Part shown: positions 9,225 to 19,120 of the stretch, piece by piece | Numbering within the stretch: position 1 is the stretch's first letter | Layout: the number at the start of each line of letters is the position of its first letter | From: Hydrogenophilus sp. | Lineage (GTDB): Bacteria > Pseudomonadota > Gammaproteobacteria > Burkholderiales > Thiobacillaceae | NCBI GenBank assembly: GCA_020725195.1 | Contig: DYFL01000004.1 | Coordinates: forward strand, 1 to 64,000 | Length of the DNA: 64,000 nt | Direction: 5' to 3' | Translations under genes and position numbers: made by a program | The notes under the pieces: generated by a model | What the model was told of the DNA's origin: nothing | Databases searched by the model: none | What the model saw: the letters and a program-made list of their open reading frames with translations, nothing else

Positions 9225-11426
9225 ATGAAGAAAGACATCGAGTTTCTCCGCGTCACCTATCTGCGCGGGCCGAACATCTGGACCTACCGGCCGGTCATCG
9301 AGGCCTGGGTCGACATCGGCGAGCTGGAGGACGCGCCCTCCAACACCCTGCCCGGCTTCAACGAGCGCCTGACGGCCTGGCTGCCCGGCCTCGTCGAGCA
9401 CCGCTGCGGGGTGGGCGAGCGGGGCGGCTTCCTGCTGCGGCTCAAGGAAGGCACCTGGCCGGCCCACATCCTGGAGCACGTCAGCATCGAGCTGCACAAC
9501 CTGGCCGGCATGAAGGTCGGCTTCGGCAAGGCCCGCCAGACCGATCATCGCGGCATCTACAAGCTCGCCGTGCGCACCCGCCACGAGCAGGTCGGGCGCG
9601 CCTGCCTCGCGGCGGCGCGGGACCTGGTCATGGCGGCGATCGAGGACCGGCCTTACGACGTGGCCGCCACGGTCGCGCGCCTGCGCGAGCTGGTCGACCG
9701 GCTGGCCCTCGGCCCCAGCACCGCGGCCATCGTCGACGCGGCCACCGAGCGGCACATCCCCTCGATCCGAATCACCGACGGCAACCTGGTGCAGCTGGGT
9801 TACGGCATCCATCAGCGGCGCATCTGGACGGCCGAAACGGACCGCACCAGCGCCATCGCCGAGGGCATCGCCGGCAACAAGGACCTGACCAAGGGCCTGC
9901 TCAAGGCCTGCGGCGTCCCCGTCCCCGAGGGGCGCGTGGTCGGGAGCCCGGAGGACGCCTGGGAGGCCGCCGAGGAGATCGGCGTGCCCGTGGTGGTCAA
10001 GCCCACCGATGCCAACCATGCCCGCGGGGTGTCTCTGGAGCTCTACCTGCGCGAGGACATCGAGGCCGCCTTCCCGGTCGCCGACGCCGAGGGCAGCGAG
10101 GTGATCGTCGAGCGCTACATCCCGGGCACCGAGCACCGCCTGCTGGTGGTGGGCGGCAAGGTGGTGGCGGCCGCCCGCGGCGAGCAGCTCTGGATCGAGG
10201 GCGACGGCCAGTCCAGCATCGAGGCGCTGATCGACAGCCAGCTCAACAGCGACCCGCGCCGCGGCGAGGCCGAGGAGTTCCCGCTGGAGACCATCCATCT
10301 GGATCGCGAACCGGTGATCCGCCTGCTGCTGGAGCGCCAGGGCATGACGGGGGAGTCCATCCCGGCCGCGGGCCAGCGGGTGATGATGCAGCGCAGCGGC
10401 AACGTGGCCATCGACTGCACCGACCAGGTCCACCCCGAGGTGGCGGCCACCGTCGCCCTGGCGGCGCGGGTCGTGGGCCTGGACATCGCCGGCATCGATC
10501 TGGTGGCCGAGGACATCTCGCGTCCGCTGGAGGCGCAGCGCGGCGCCATCGTCGAGGTGAATGCCGGGCCCGGGCTGCTCATGCATCTGAAGCCCGCCGA
10601 GGGCACGCCGCGTCCCATCGGCCAGGCCATCGTCGAGCACCTCTTCCCCCGGGGCGGGGACGGCCGCATCCCCATCGTCGGCATCAGCGGGTCCCACGGC
10701 ATGAGCGCCGTCGCCCAGCTGGTGGCGCACCTGATCCAGCTCACGGGCCGATACGTCGGGCTGGCCTGTTCGGACGGGCTGTACATGAACGGCCGGCGCG
10801 TCGCCAACGGCAACCGCGCCACCTGGAAGGCGGGCCAGCGGCTGCTGATGAATTGCGCGGTCGGGGCGGCGGTCTTCGAGCACGGGGCCGAGGCCATCCT
10901 CACCGAGGGCCTGGCCTACGACCGCTGCCAGGTGGGGGTGGTGACCAACCTGGCCGACGCCGACCGGCTGGCCGCTTATTACATCCGCGAGCCGGAGCAG
11001 CTCTACGACGTGCTGCGCACCCAGGTGGACGTGGTGCTGCGCGAGGGGGCGGCCGTGCTCAACGCCGACGACCCGATGGTGGTACGCATGGCCCCCCTGT
11101 GCGACGGCGCGGTGATCTTCTACAGCCTCGATCCGGCATCGCCCGTCGTCGCCGGGCACCGCGCGCGGGGCGGGCTGGCGCTCTGCCTCCGGGACGGCAG
11201 GGCGATCCTGGCCAGGGGCCCCGAGGAGTTTCCGCTCGTCGAGGTCGCGGCGATCCTCCCGGCCGTCCAGGGGCAGGCGGGGCATGTGCTCGCGGCCCTG
11301 GGCGCGGCGCTGGCCCTGGGCATCTCCGAGGACCTGATCCGTGCCGGGATCGAGACCTTTGCGGCAGGCCCGATGGGCGTCGCGGCGCCGGCGCTGCACG
11401 GGCAGCACCTCACACCGGCCCCCTGA
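9225..11426 (+). CDS. Cyanophycin synthetase paralogue with degenerate nucleotide-binding loops
   Basis: A 733-residue relative of cyanophycin synthetase, which joins Asp and Arg into cyanophycin with ATP. The start at 9225 is set by alignment with the next gene: IEFLRVTYLRGPN matches VSRIRALRGPN. The order is N-terminal domain, ATP-grasp domain and Mur-ligase-like domain, but key loops are altered. The ATP-grasp glycine loop reads KPTDANHARGV instead of KPRDGNQGKGV. The Mur P-loop reads GISGSHGMSAV instead of GTNGKTTT and lacks the lysine. The Mur part also ends early, making the protein about 120 residues shorter than its partner. This resembles the second copy (cphA') known beside cphA in Cupriavidus. 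It may be a structural partner rather than a full enzyme. Confidence 0.85.
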   Translation: MKKDIEFLRVTYLRGPNIWTYRPVIEAWVDIGELEDAPSNTLPGFNERLTAWLPGLVEHRCGVGERGGFLLRLKEGTWPAHILEHVSIELHNLAGMKVGFGKARQTDHRGIYKLAVRTRHEQVGRACLAAARDLVMAAIEDRPYDVAATVARLRELVDRLALGPSTAAIVDAATERHIPSIRITDGNLVQLGYGIHQRRIWTAETDRTSAIAEGIAGNKDLTKGLLKACGVPVPEGRVVGSPEDAWEAAEEIGVPVVVKPTDANHARGVSLELYLREDIEAAFPVADAEGSEVIVERYIPGTEHRLLVVGGKVVAAARGEQLWIEGDGQSSIEALIDSQLNSDPRRGEAEEFPLETIHLDREPVIRLLLERQGMTGESIPAAGQRVMMQRSGNVAIDCTDQVHPEVAATVALAARVVGLDIAGIDLVAEDISRPLEAQRGAIVEVNAGPGLLMHLKPAEGTPRPIGQAIVEHLFPRGGDGRIPIVGISGSHGMSAVAQLVAHLIQLTGRYVGLACSDGLYMNGRRVANGNRATWKAGQRLLMNCAVGAAVFEHGAEAILTEGLAYDRCQVGVVTNLADADRLAAYYIREPEQLYDVLRTQVDVVLREGAAVLNADDPMVVRMAPLCDGAVIFYSLDPASPVVAGHRARGGLALCLRDGRAILARGPEEFPLVEVAAILPAVQGQAGHVLAALGAALALGISEDLIRAGIETFAAGPMGVAAPALHGQHLTPAP

Positions 11427-11468
11427 CCGGGCGGCCCTGACTACAGGCGTTTCAAGGAACACCGCTCC

Positions 11469-14039
11469 ATGGAAGTCTCCCGAATCCGAGCCCTGCGCGG
11501 CCCCAACCTCTGGAGCCGGCACACCGCCATCCAGGCCATCGGGAAGTGCGCGCCCGAGGAGTGCGCACTCGGCCGGATGCCCGGCTTCGAGGACAGGCTG
11601 CGTGCCCGTTTCCCGGAGATCGGCCCCATGCGTCCCATCGGCTTCGAAGGCGACATCTCGATGGCCCATGCCCTCTGCTTCGCAGCACTGGGCCTGCAGA
11701 TGCAGGCGGGCTGCCCGGTGACCTTCTGCCACACGGCCATGACGCTGGAAGCGGGCGTCTATCAGGCCGTGGTCGAATACACGGAGGAGGCCGTCGGCCG
11801 CCTGGCCTTCGAGCTCGCAGAAAGCCTCTGCCGTGCGGCGGTCGGCGATGCGCCCTTCGACCTGGCCGAGGCCCTGGCCCGTCTGCGCGAGCTCGACGAG
11901 GATATCCGGCTCGGTCCCTCGACCGCCGCCATCGTCCATGCGGCGGAGGCGCGCGGCATCCCCTGCCGGCGCCTGACCGGGGGCAGCCTGGTGCAACTGG
12001 GCTGGGGCAGCCGCCAGCGCCGCATCCAGGCCGCGGAGACCGACCGCACCAGCGCCATCGGCGAGGCCATCGCCCAGGACAAGGAGCTGACCAAGAGGCT
12101 GCTCGATGCCGGCGGCATCCCCGTGCCCACGGGCCGCGTGGTCACGGACCCCGAAGCGGGCTGGGCGGCGGCCTGCGAGATCGGGTTGCCGGTGGTGGTC
12201 AAGCCGCGGGACGGCAACCAGGGCAAGGGGGTCACGGTCAACATCCTCACCCGCGAGCACTTCATGGCGGTCTATGGGGCGGCGGCGGAGGTCAGTTCCG
12301 AGGTCATCGTCGAGCGTTTCATCCCGGGAAACGACCACCGCTTCCTGGTGGTCGGCGACAACGTCATCGCCGCGGCCCGCCGGGAACCGCCGCACGTCGT
12401 CGGCGACGGCGTGCACACGGTGCGCGAGCTGGTCGAGCAGATCAACAGCGACCCCCGCCGCAGCGAGGGGCATGCGACCTCGCTGACCCGGATCCATTTC
12501 GACGACATCGCCATCGCCCGGCTGGCCGTCCAGGGCCTGACGGCCGGCTCGGTGCCGGCGCAGGGCGCGCGCATCGTGCTGCGCAACAATGCCAACCTGT
12601 CCACCGGCGGCACCGCCACCGACGTGACCGACGACGTCCACCCCGAGCTGGCCGCGCGCGCGGTGGAGGCCGCGCAGATGATCGGCCTGGACATCTGCGG
12701 TGTCGACGTGGTCTGCGAGACGGTGCTCAAGTCCTTGGAGGAGCAGGGCGGCGGCATCGTCGAGGTCAACGCGGCCCCCGGCCTGCGCATGCACCTCACG
12801 CCCTCCTTCGGCAAGGGCCGGGCGGTGGGCGAGGCGATCATCTCTTCGATGTTCGGGCCGGGCGAGGACGGCCGCATCCCGCTGGTGGCCGTGACCGGGA
12901 CCAACGGCAAGACCACCACCGTGCGCCTGATCGCCCACCTGCTGGAACTCGGCGGCAAGCGCGTGGGCATGACCACCACGGACGGGGTCTACGTCCAGGG
13001 CCGCCGCATCGACACCGGCGACTGCAGCGGCCCCAAGAGCGCCCGCAGCGTGCTCGCGCATCCCGATGTCGACGCGGCGGTGCTGGAGACCGCGCGCGGC
13101 GGCCTGCTGCGCGAGGGCCTGGCCTTCGACCGCTGCCAAGTCGGCGTGGTCACCAACCTCGGCCTGGGCGACCACCTGGGCCTCAACTACATCACCACGC
13201 TCGACGACCTGGCCGTGCTCAAGCGGGTCGTCGTCCAGAACGTGGCCCCCGGCGGCGTGGCCGTGCTCAACGCCTGCGACCCCAAGGTGGTCGAGATGGC
13301 CATCCACTGCCCGGGCTCGGTCATCTTCTTCGCCAGCGAGCGCCATCACCCCGTGATCGCCGCCCACCGTGCGCAGGGGCACCCCGCGGTGTTCCTCGAC
13401 GGCGACGCGATCGTGGCCTGCAATGGCGGCGCCGAGCAGCGCATCGCGCTGGCGGAGGTGCCGATGACCCGGGGCGGCAGCATCGGCTTCCAGGTCGACA
13501 ATGCCATGGCCGCCCTCGCCGCCGCCTGGGCCCTGGGACTCGACTGGGAGCTCATCCGCGCGGGGCTCGGGAGCTTCGATGCCGGCGCGGCCAGCGCGCC
13601 GGGCCGCTTCAACGTCTTCGACTATCGCGGCGCGACCCTCATCGCCGACTACGGCCACAACCCCGACGCCGTCCTCGCCCTGGTGCGCGCCATCGAGACC
13701 ATGCCGGCCCAGCGCCGCTCGGTGGTGATCAGCGCCGCGGGCGACCGCCGCGACGAGGACATCCGCCGGCAGACCGAGATCCTCGGCGACGCCTTCGACG
13801 CGGTCATCCTCTACCAGGACCAGTGCCAGCGCGGCCGTGCCGACGGCGAGGTGCTGTGCCTGCTGCGCGCGGGCCTCGCCCGCGGCAAGCGCACCACGGC
13901 GGTCGAGGAGATCCGCGGCGAGTTCCTCGCCATCGATACCGCGCTGGCGAGGCTCGCGCCCGGCGACCTGTGCCTGATCCTCATCGACCAGGTCGAGGAG
14001 GCCCTGGCGCACATCGCCCGGCGCATCGCCGAGGCCTGA
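11469..14039 (+). CDS. cphA: Cyanophycin synthetase
   Basis: An 856-residue enzyme that polymerises L-aspartate and L-arginine into cyanophycin, an insoluble nitrogen and carbon reserve. The N-terminal domain (residues 1-160) begins MEVSRIRALRGPN. The ATP-grasp domain carries VVVKPRDGNQGKGV and ends near EVNAAPGLRMHL. The Mur-ligase-like domain starts at about 470 with an intact P-loop VAVTGTNGKTTT. It lies 42 bases after the degenerate paralogue on the same strand, so the two are probably co-transcribed. No cyanophycinase gene is visible in the window. A perfect inverted repeat follows the gene. Confidence 0.95.
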   Translation: MEVSRIRALRGPNLWSRHTAIQAIGKCAPEECALGRMPGFEDRLRARFPEIGPMRPIGFEGDISMAHALCFAALGLQMQAGCPVTFCHTAMTLEAGVYQAVVEYTEEAVGRLAFELAESLCRAAVGDAPFDLAEALARLRELDEDIRLGPSTAAIVHAAEARGIPCRRLTGGSLVQLGWGSRQRRIQAAETDRTSAIGEAIAQDKELTKRLLDAGGIPVPTGRVVTDPEAGWAAACEIGLPVVVKPRDGNQGKGVTVNILTREHFMAVYGAAAEVSSEVIVERFIPGNDHRFLVVGDNVIAAARREPPHVVGDGVHTVRELVEQINSDPRRSEGHATSLTRIHFDDIAIARLAVQGLTAGSVPAQGARIVLRNNANLSTGGTATDVTDDVHPELAARAVEAAQMIGLDICGVDVVCETVLKSLEEQGGGIVEVNAAPGLRMHLTPSFGKGRAVGEAIISSMFGPGEDGRIPLVAVTGTNGKTTTVRLIAHLLELGGKRVGMTTTDGVYVQGRRIDTGDCSGPKSARSVLAHPDVDAAVLETARGGLLREGLAFDRCQVGVVTNLGLGDHLGLNYITTLDDLAVLKRVVVQNVAPGGVAVLNACDPKVVEMAIHCPGSVIFFASERHHPVIAAHRAQGHPAVFLDGDAIVACNGGAEQRIALAEVPMTRGGSIGFQVDNAMAALAAAWALGLDWELIRAGLGSFDAGAASAPGRFNVFDYRGATLIADYGHNPDAVLALVRAIETMPAQRRSVVISAAGDRRDEDIRRQTEILGDAFDAVILYQDQCQRGRADGEVLCLLRAGLARGKRTTAVEEIRGEFLAIDTALARLAPGDLCLILIDQVEEALAHIARRIAEA

Positions 14040-14055
14040 TCCGCGCAGGGCGATC

Positions 14056-14087
14056 GCGCCGGCGGGGCAGGGCTGCCCCGCCGGCGC
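14056..14087 (+). terminator. Long GC hairpin after cphA (no T-run)
   Basis: A perfect 15-base inverted repeat, GCGCCGGCGGGGCAG / CTGCCCCGCCGGCGC, lies 16 bases after the cphA stop. No T-run follows, so it may be a transcript-stabilising hairpin or a weak terminator. Confidence 0.5.
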
Positions 14088-14553
14088 CCGCCTTAACAGG
14101 CTCCTCGCGCTCGACGCGCGCCTCGGGAAGGACCCCGCGGCGGCGGCCTGTCTCCACGAGCCGGACGTCGCGCCGCTTCTCGGGGCAGACCCGCGGCGCG
14201 AGGGCATCGTGCCGGGGAACGGGCCGCCTCCTCCGGGCGGACAGCGCACAGGCCCGGCTCCCCCGTCCCGCCGTGCGCCGAAACCCGGGTGCCGGATCCG
14301 GGGCACGGACCCCGGCCTCCCCCCGTGAGGGGCCGGGTCCACGGCCTGGTCGGTATATCCATAGGCTTAGGACGAATGTTATAAGCCATTGAATATCAAT
14401 TAAATTGACAATTGCGTCGGCGAGCTTTCCTCTATATTGAGGGTCACGCGGGCGGACGAGCACGAACGACAAGCCCCGCATACCAATAGAACGCCCGAGT
14501 CCGGCCCGCGATGGCACGGCAGGACATCGGGCGTCGGCACCGGAGGTCTGCAA
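14088..14553. other. Intergenic region upstream of the sigma-54 regulator
   Basis: No gene was recognised. The left part is very GC-rich with imperfect inverted repeats around 14309-14341. At 14370-14440 it becomes AT-rich and contains TTGACA (14405-14410) and TATATT (14433-14438), but the 22-base spacing is too long for a standard sigma-70 promoter. The regulator promoter probably lies here without being clearly definable. Confidence 0.4.
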
Positions 14554-15882
<1,329 letters not shown>

Positions 15883-16166
15883 GCGCGCCCGCCCCCGGCC
15901 GGACGCTGGCTGGAGGCCCTGGGCCGACCCCCTGGATCACCGATGTAGATCAATGGCCTGAACCGCATCCGGCCCGCAGGGCCGGACGCCTGTCTCAGGA
16001 CCGATACACCTTTCACAAGCCTTTGTTTCTACAGGAATCGATGGGGGATTTCCGCACCGCGGGCCTCCGCCCGGCGACACGCTTGTTACACCCCGACGCC
16101 CGTCCTGCCCGGCCATCGCCCCGGGAAAATCCATAAATCAGAATAAAAACAGCAAGATAGATGTCA
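15883..16166. other. Upstream region of the Fap promoter
   Basis: No gene was recognised. A GC-rich imperfect inverted repeat, GCATCCGGCCC / GGGCCGGACGC at about 15964-15990, may be a terminator for the regulator gene or an activator binding site. The stretch 16090-16166 is comparatively AT-rich, as expected upstream of a sigma-54 promoter. Confidence 0.4.
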
Positions 16167-16182
16167 TGGCACGGCAGTTGCT
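16167..16182 (+). promoter_or_regulatory. Sigma-54 (-24/-12) promoter of the Fap operon
   Basis: TGGCACGGCAGTTGCT matches the consensus TGGCAC-N5-TTGC(A/T), with the invariant GG and GC dinucleotides exactly ten bases apart. Transcription would start near 16193, between the promoter and the ATG at 16220. That argues against the earlier in-frame ATG at 16184. An activator gene with an intact GAFTGA loop lies immediately upstream. Confidence 0.88.
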
Positions 16183-16219
16183 TATGGCTGATACGCAAGG
16201 ATTTCGGGTGAGAGATGCC

Positions 16220-16582
16220 ATGAGAACGCATACCGAGTTTGTCCGGCCGGCCGGCCCGGGGAAGGGGGATCCCGGACGGCTTTCCTGGGTGGCCTGGCTG
16301 ACCCTGCTGCTGATCGCGTCGCCGGCGGTGGCCGATCCCGGTGCGGACGCCGCCTTTCAGCCGCAGGTGTTCAGGGCGGCGGCCATGTCCGCCGTGGCTG
16401 AGGCGAGCGATGGCGAGCTGCAGGGTGTGCAGGCCAAGGGCATAGAACAACAAACGCTCCGAGCCAGCGAGAACGTGGCGGTGATCCTCTGGGACGAGCC
16501 CGATACGGGCCGCCGGACCGGACTGCCCAAGAACGACGGCAACACCCTGGTCACGATCCGCTACACCGGGCCTGCCAGGTGA
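16220..16582 (+). CDS. Small exported protein, first gene of the Fap operon
   Basis: A 120-residue protein that I do not recognise. Residues 21-38 form a hydrophobic signal segment ending in SPAVA-D, after a rather long basic/polar N-terminus, so export to the periplasm is likely. The mature part contains ASDGELQGVQAKG at 62-74, a motif resembling ones in other proteins of this locus, and ends in the beta-prone segment NTLVTIRYTG. The start at 16220 follows GGGTGAG by seven bases and lies downstream of the predicted sigma-54 transcription start. It has no counterpart in the canonical fapABCDEF order. It could be an additional Fap assembly factor; this is inferred only from position. Confidence 0.7.
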   Translation: MRTHTEFVRPAGPGKGDPGRLSWVAWLTLLLIASPAVADPGADAAFQPQVFRAAAMSAVAEASDGELQGVQAKGIEQQTLRASENVAVILWDEPDTGRRTGLPKNDGNTLVTIRYTGPAR

Positions 16583-16598
16583 CAAGGAGACGACAGCC

Positions 16599-17078
16599 AT
16601 GAAGACCCTCCTCGGCCTCGCCGCCGCATCGCTCCTCGCCAGCCCCGGCCCCGCCGCGGCGGGGGAGGGCGAGATCGTCCTCCTGCGCGAGGTCCCGCCC
16701 CGCATCGCCTACCGCGAGGCGCCCCCCGGCCCGGTGATCAGCAAGGCGAACGCCTCGCCCAGGGACCAGGTCCTCGGCTCGCTGGGCGAGGCCGGGATCG
16801 GCCGCGAACTCACCGACGAGGAGTTCGCCCAGGTCGGGGTGGGCAAGCCGGTGGCGGGCGGCAACGGCCCGGTTGGTGCCGTGCCGGCCACCCTGGGATC
16901 GGCCGGGATCGGGGGCGGCGGCGCAGGCCAGGCGCCGGGGGGGGTGACCGGTGTGCTCGGCGGCATGAACACCCTGATCGGCGGCGCCGGCGGGGGCGCG
17001 GTCGGCCGCGCCACCCAGGACCTCGGCAAGAACATCGGCGGCATGCTCGGCAGCCTGCCCGCGGGAGCGACGAAATGA
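16599..17078 (+). CDS. fapA: FapA-position secreted protein of the amyloid operon
   Basis: A 159-residue protein with a clear signal peptide (residues 1-21, ending PAAA-G). The mature chain is Gly/Ala-rich and low in complexity after about residue 83. It has a RELTDEEFAQVGVG segment at 69-82 and a repeated GS(L/A)G(E/S)AGIG motif (60-68 and again near 100). It sits where FapA, a periplasmic regulator of amyloid composition, lies in Pseudomonas, immediately before the FapB-like gene, which it overlaps by ATGA. Sequence similarity to FapA itself was not verifiable by eye; the name rests on synteny, length and export. Confidence 0.55.
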   Translation: MKTLLGLAAASLLASPGPAAAGEGEIVLLREVPPRIAYREAPPGPVISKANASPRDQVLGSLGEAGIGRELTDEEFAQVGVGKPVAGGNGPVGAVPATLGSAGIGGGGAGQAPGGVTGVLGGMNTLIGGAGGGAVGRATQDLGKNIGGMLGSLPAGATK

Positions 17079-17683
17079 ACGCCATGACCCTCTGCACGCC
17101 CGGCCTGGCCCTCGCCCTGCTGCTTGCGGCCCTGGCCGCCCAGGCCGACGGCATCGGCTACGTCACCGTCAGCGAGATCGACGGCAACGTGGCGAGCCAG
17201 GCAACGGGGCGCATCGCCGTCAACCAGGCGGCGGGAGACGCCAACCTGCAGGCCAACGCCGCGGCCGTCGCCGTCTCGTCCCAGGCCGCCTCGGCCTCGG
17301 TCGGGATCGAGCAGAAGATCCACGGATTCAGCGGGACCGCGCCCGGCGTGGCCGTCGCCCGCATCGGCCAGAACGCCTTCGCCGGCGCGTCGGGCCTCAT
17401 CGCCGTCAACCAGGCGAGCGGTGCGGCCAACGCCCAGTCGAACAGCGTGGCGGTCGCAATGGGCATCAAGGGGGAGGTGGGGGACGAGGCCCTGTCCGCC
17501 GCCACCCCCGATGCGGTAGGACTGGTTCGCGCTGGCGCATCGCCCGGCCTGAGGATCGTGGGTGTCGACGACACCGCGTTCCGCGGCGCCCGGGGGGTGG
17601 TCCAGCTCAACCAGACGGCGGGGGCGGGCAACAGCTCCTCCAACAGCTTCGCGCTGCGCGTCAGCGTGCAGCCGGACTTGTAA
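17075..17683 (+). CDS. fapB: FapB-like minor amyloid subunit
   Basis: A 202-residue secreted protein with a signal peptide at 1-24. The mature chain is three imperfect amyloid-type repeats separated by linkers, each built around IAVNQAAGxxNxQxN: GRIAVNQAAGDANLQAN, GLIAVNQASGAANAQSN and GVVQLNQTAGAGNSSSN. The three-repeat layout and its position before the larger repeat protein match FapB, the proposed nucleator of Fap fibrils. The repeats are more divergent from one another than those of the next gene, as is usual for FapB relative to FapC. It overlaps the upstream gene by 4 bases, so translation is coupled. It has no cysteine. Confidence 0.75.
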   Translation: MNAMTLCTPGLALALLLAALAAQADGIGYVTVSEIDGNVASQATGRIAVNQAAGDANLQANAAAVAVSSQAASASVGIEQKIHGFSGTAPGVAVARIGQNAFAGASGLIAVNQASGAANAQSNSVAVAMGIKGEVGDEALSAATPDAVGLVRAGASPGLRIVGVDDTAFRGARGVVQLNQTAGAGNSSSNSFALRVSVQPDL

Positions 17684-17713
17684 AACACTCAACCCAAGGT
17701 AAGGAGAACAGCC

Positions 17714-19021
17714 ATGAAAACCATGTATCAAACTCCCATCGCGCTGGCCGTGGCGGCCCTGTTCGTAACGCCGCTGGCCTTCGCAAACGATCGCGGCCAT
17801 GACCGCGACAAAGAAGGGGCGACCCTGGTCAAGAAGGTCAAGGTCGAGAAGGATGTCAAGTTCAAAGGCACCGTGGATATCGACGGCTACATCTGGGTCG
17901 ATTCCAGCGCCATGTCGGTGGTCGACGACGAGCAGGTGACCATGGGCAACACCAACTTCTTCGTCGAAGATACCGAGAACGGCCCCGTGCTGCACCTGAG
18001 CAAGCTGCACACCAACTCGGCGAGCGCGGCGGACGACGCCCTGCAGGGCGCCAACGGCAACATCGGCCTGAACATCGTCGCCGGCGACAACAACCAGCAG
18101 GCCAACGTCGCGGCCCTGTCCGCGGCCGACGCCGGCTTCGTGTTCGGCTCCGCGGATGCCGAGGTCTTCGCCAAGCAGCTGGCCATGGCCAACACCATCA
18201 TCAACCACGGCGGGACCAACACCGCCTCCCTCGGCGGCAACGTCCTGCAGGGCGCCAGCGGCAACATCGGGGTGAACATCGCCGCCGGCAACAGCAACCA
18301 GCAGAAGAACGACCTCGCCGCGTCCGTCGCCGTGTCGAGGCTGGCCGAGGCCAGCGTGGCGGTCAAGCAGATGAACGGCGGCAACGTCACCGTGAACGCG
18401 CCGGCCCTGAAGCCGACCGAGATCACGGAAACCGGCGTGGCCCAGATCGCGCTGAGCGGCACCTACTGGGGCGGGGGTTCGGGTGGCTATAGCGGCACGC
18501 AGGGCGGCAGCTATTCGGGGACGCACAGCGGCACGAGCTCGGGCAACTCCTACCAGATGACCAACCTGTATTCCGACCTCTGGTCCAACGACCCGGGCGA
18601 CAGCCCCGTCCATCCCACCAACAACCCCGGTCCGATCGGCCATGCCGACTTCGACACCGCCACGCAAGGCGCGGTGCAGAACCCGAGCCGTCCCGGCGTG
18701 GGTGGTTTCGGCTTCGACAACACCGGCAGCTACAGCGGCACCCAGGGCGGCAGCTACAGCGGCACCCATAGCGGTGGCTTGGGCTTCGTCGAGGTGGGCA
18801 GCATGGTGCTTGGCGGCACCGCGACCTACACTTTCACCCGCTGGGTGGACATGCCGGTCATGACCGCCAACACCGCCAGCCTGAGCGGCAGCGCGCTGCA
18901 GGGCGCCAGCGGCAACATCGGCGTCAACATCGCCGCCGGCACCAACAACCAGCAGTACAACGGCCTGGCGATGGCCGTGTCGCAAGCCCCGCGCAACGGC
19001 GGCGGCACTCCTGGCGAATAA
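17714..19021 (+). CDS. fapC: FapC-like major functional amyloid subunit
   Basis: A 435-residue secreted protein with a signal peptide at 1-24 and a Lys/Asp-rich N-terminal region. Three highly similar amyloid repeats lie at about 100-136, 168-204 and 385-421, each with LQGASGNIGVNIAAG and NNQQ. The linker between repeats 2 and 3 is long (about 180 residues) and contains two near-identical Tyr/Ser/Gly blocks (SYSGTQGGSYSGTHSG at about 257-273 and 338-354). Family knowledge: FapC is the main fibril subunit of Pseudomonas biofilm amyloid. The start has AAGGAG at ideal spacing. Unlike Pseudomonas FapC, no C-terminal CxxC is present; the chain ends PRNGGGTPGE. Confidence 0.82.
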   Translation: MKTMYQTPIALAVAALFVTPLAFANDRGHDRDKEGATLVKKVKVEKDVKFKGTVDIDGYIWVDSSAMSVVDDEQVTMGNTNFFVEDTENGPVLHLSKLHTNSASAADDALQGANGNIGLNIVAGDNNQQANVAALSAADAGFVFGSADAEVFAKQLAMANTIINHGGTNTASLGGNVLQGASGNIGVNIAAGNSNQQKNDLAASVAVSRLAEASVAVKQMNGGNVTVNAPALKPTEITETGVAQIALSGTYWGGGSGGYSGTQGGSYSGTHSGTSSGNSYQMTNLYSDLWSNDPGDSPVHPTNNPGPIGHADFDTATQGAVQNPSRPGVGGFGFDNTGSYSGTQGGSYSGTHSGGLGFVEVGSMVLGGTATYTFTRWVDMPVMTANTASLSGSALQGASGNIGVNIAAGTNNQQYNGLAMAVSQAPRNGGGTPGE

Positions 19022-19058
19022 GCCGGGCTGAGCCGAGGGCGGCCTGTTGCAGCCGCCG

Positions 19059-19092
19059 ACCGGTCCCCGGCCACAAGCCGGGGACCGGTTTT
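19059..19092 (+). terminator. Hairpin terminator/attenuator after fapC
   Basis: A perfect 13-base stem, ACCGGTCCCCGGC / GCCGGGGACCGGT, with a 5-base loop is followed by TTTT. It lies between the major subunit gene and the secretion genes, so partial termination would keep subunit mRNA in excess over the export machinery. Confidence 0.75.
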
Positions 19093-19120
19093 ACCACTTG
19101 TATGCTGGGGGGAAGCGGAC

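Noticed and set aside
6270-14342. 2690-residue open frame on the minus strand
   Set aside because: Only its last 156 codons (the DUF1854 gene) are real; the rest is low-complexity Arg/Pro/Ala translation opposite the ABC transporter and cyanophycin genes, produced by high GC.
14405-14438. TTGACA/TATATT promoter before the Fap regulator
   Set aside because: The 22-base spacer is too long for sigma-70; not called as a promoter.
16184-16219. Earlier ATG for the first Fap-operon gene
   Set aside because: It lies upstream of the transcription start predicted from the sigma-54 promoter and lacks a ribosome site.
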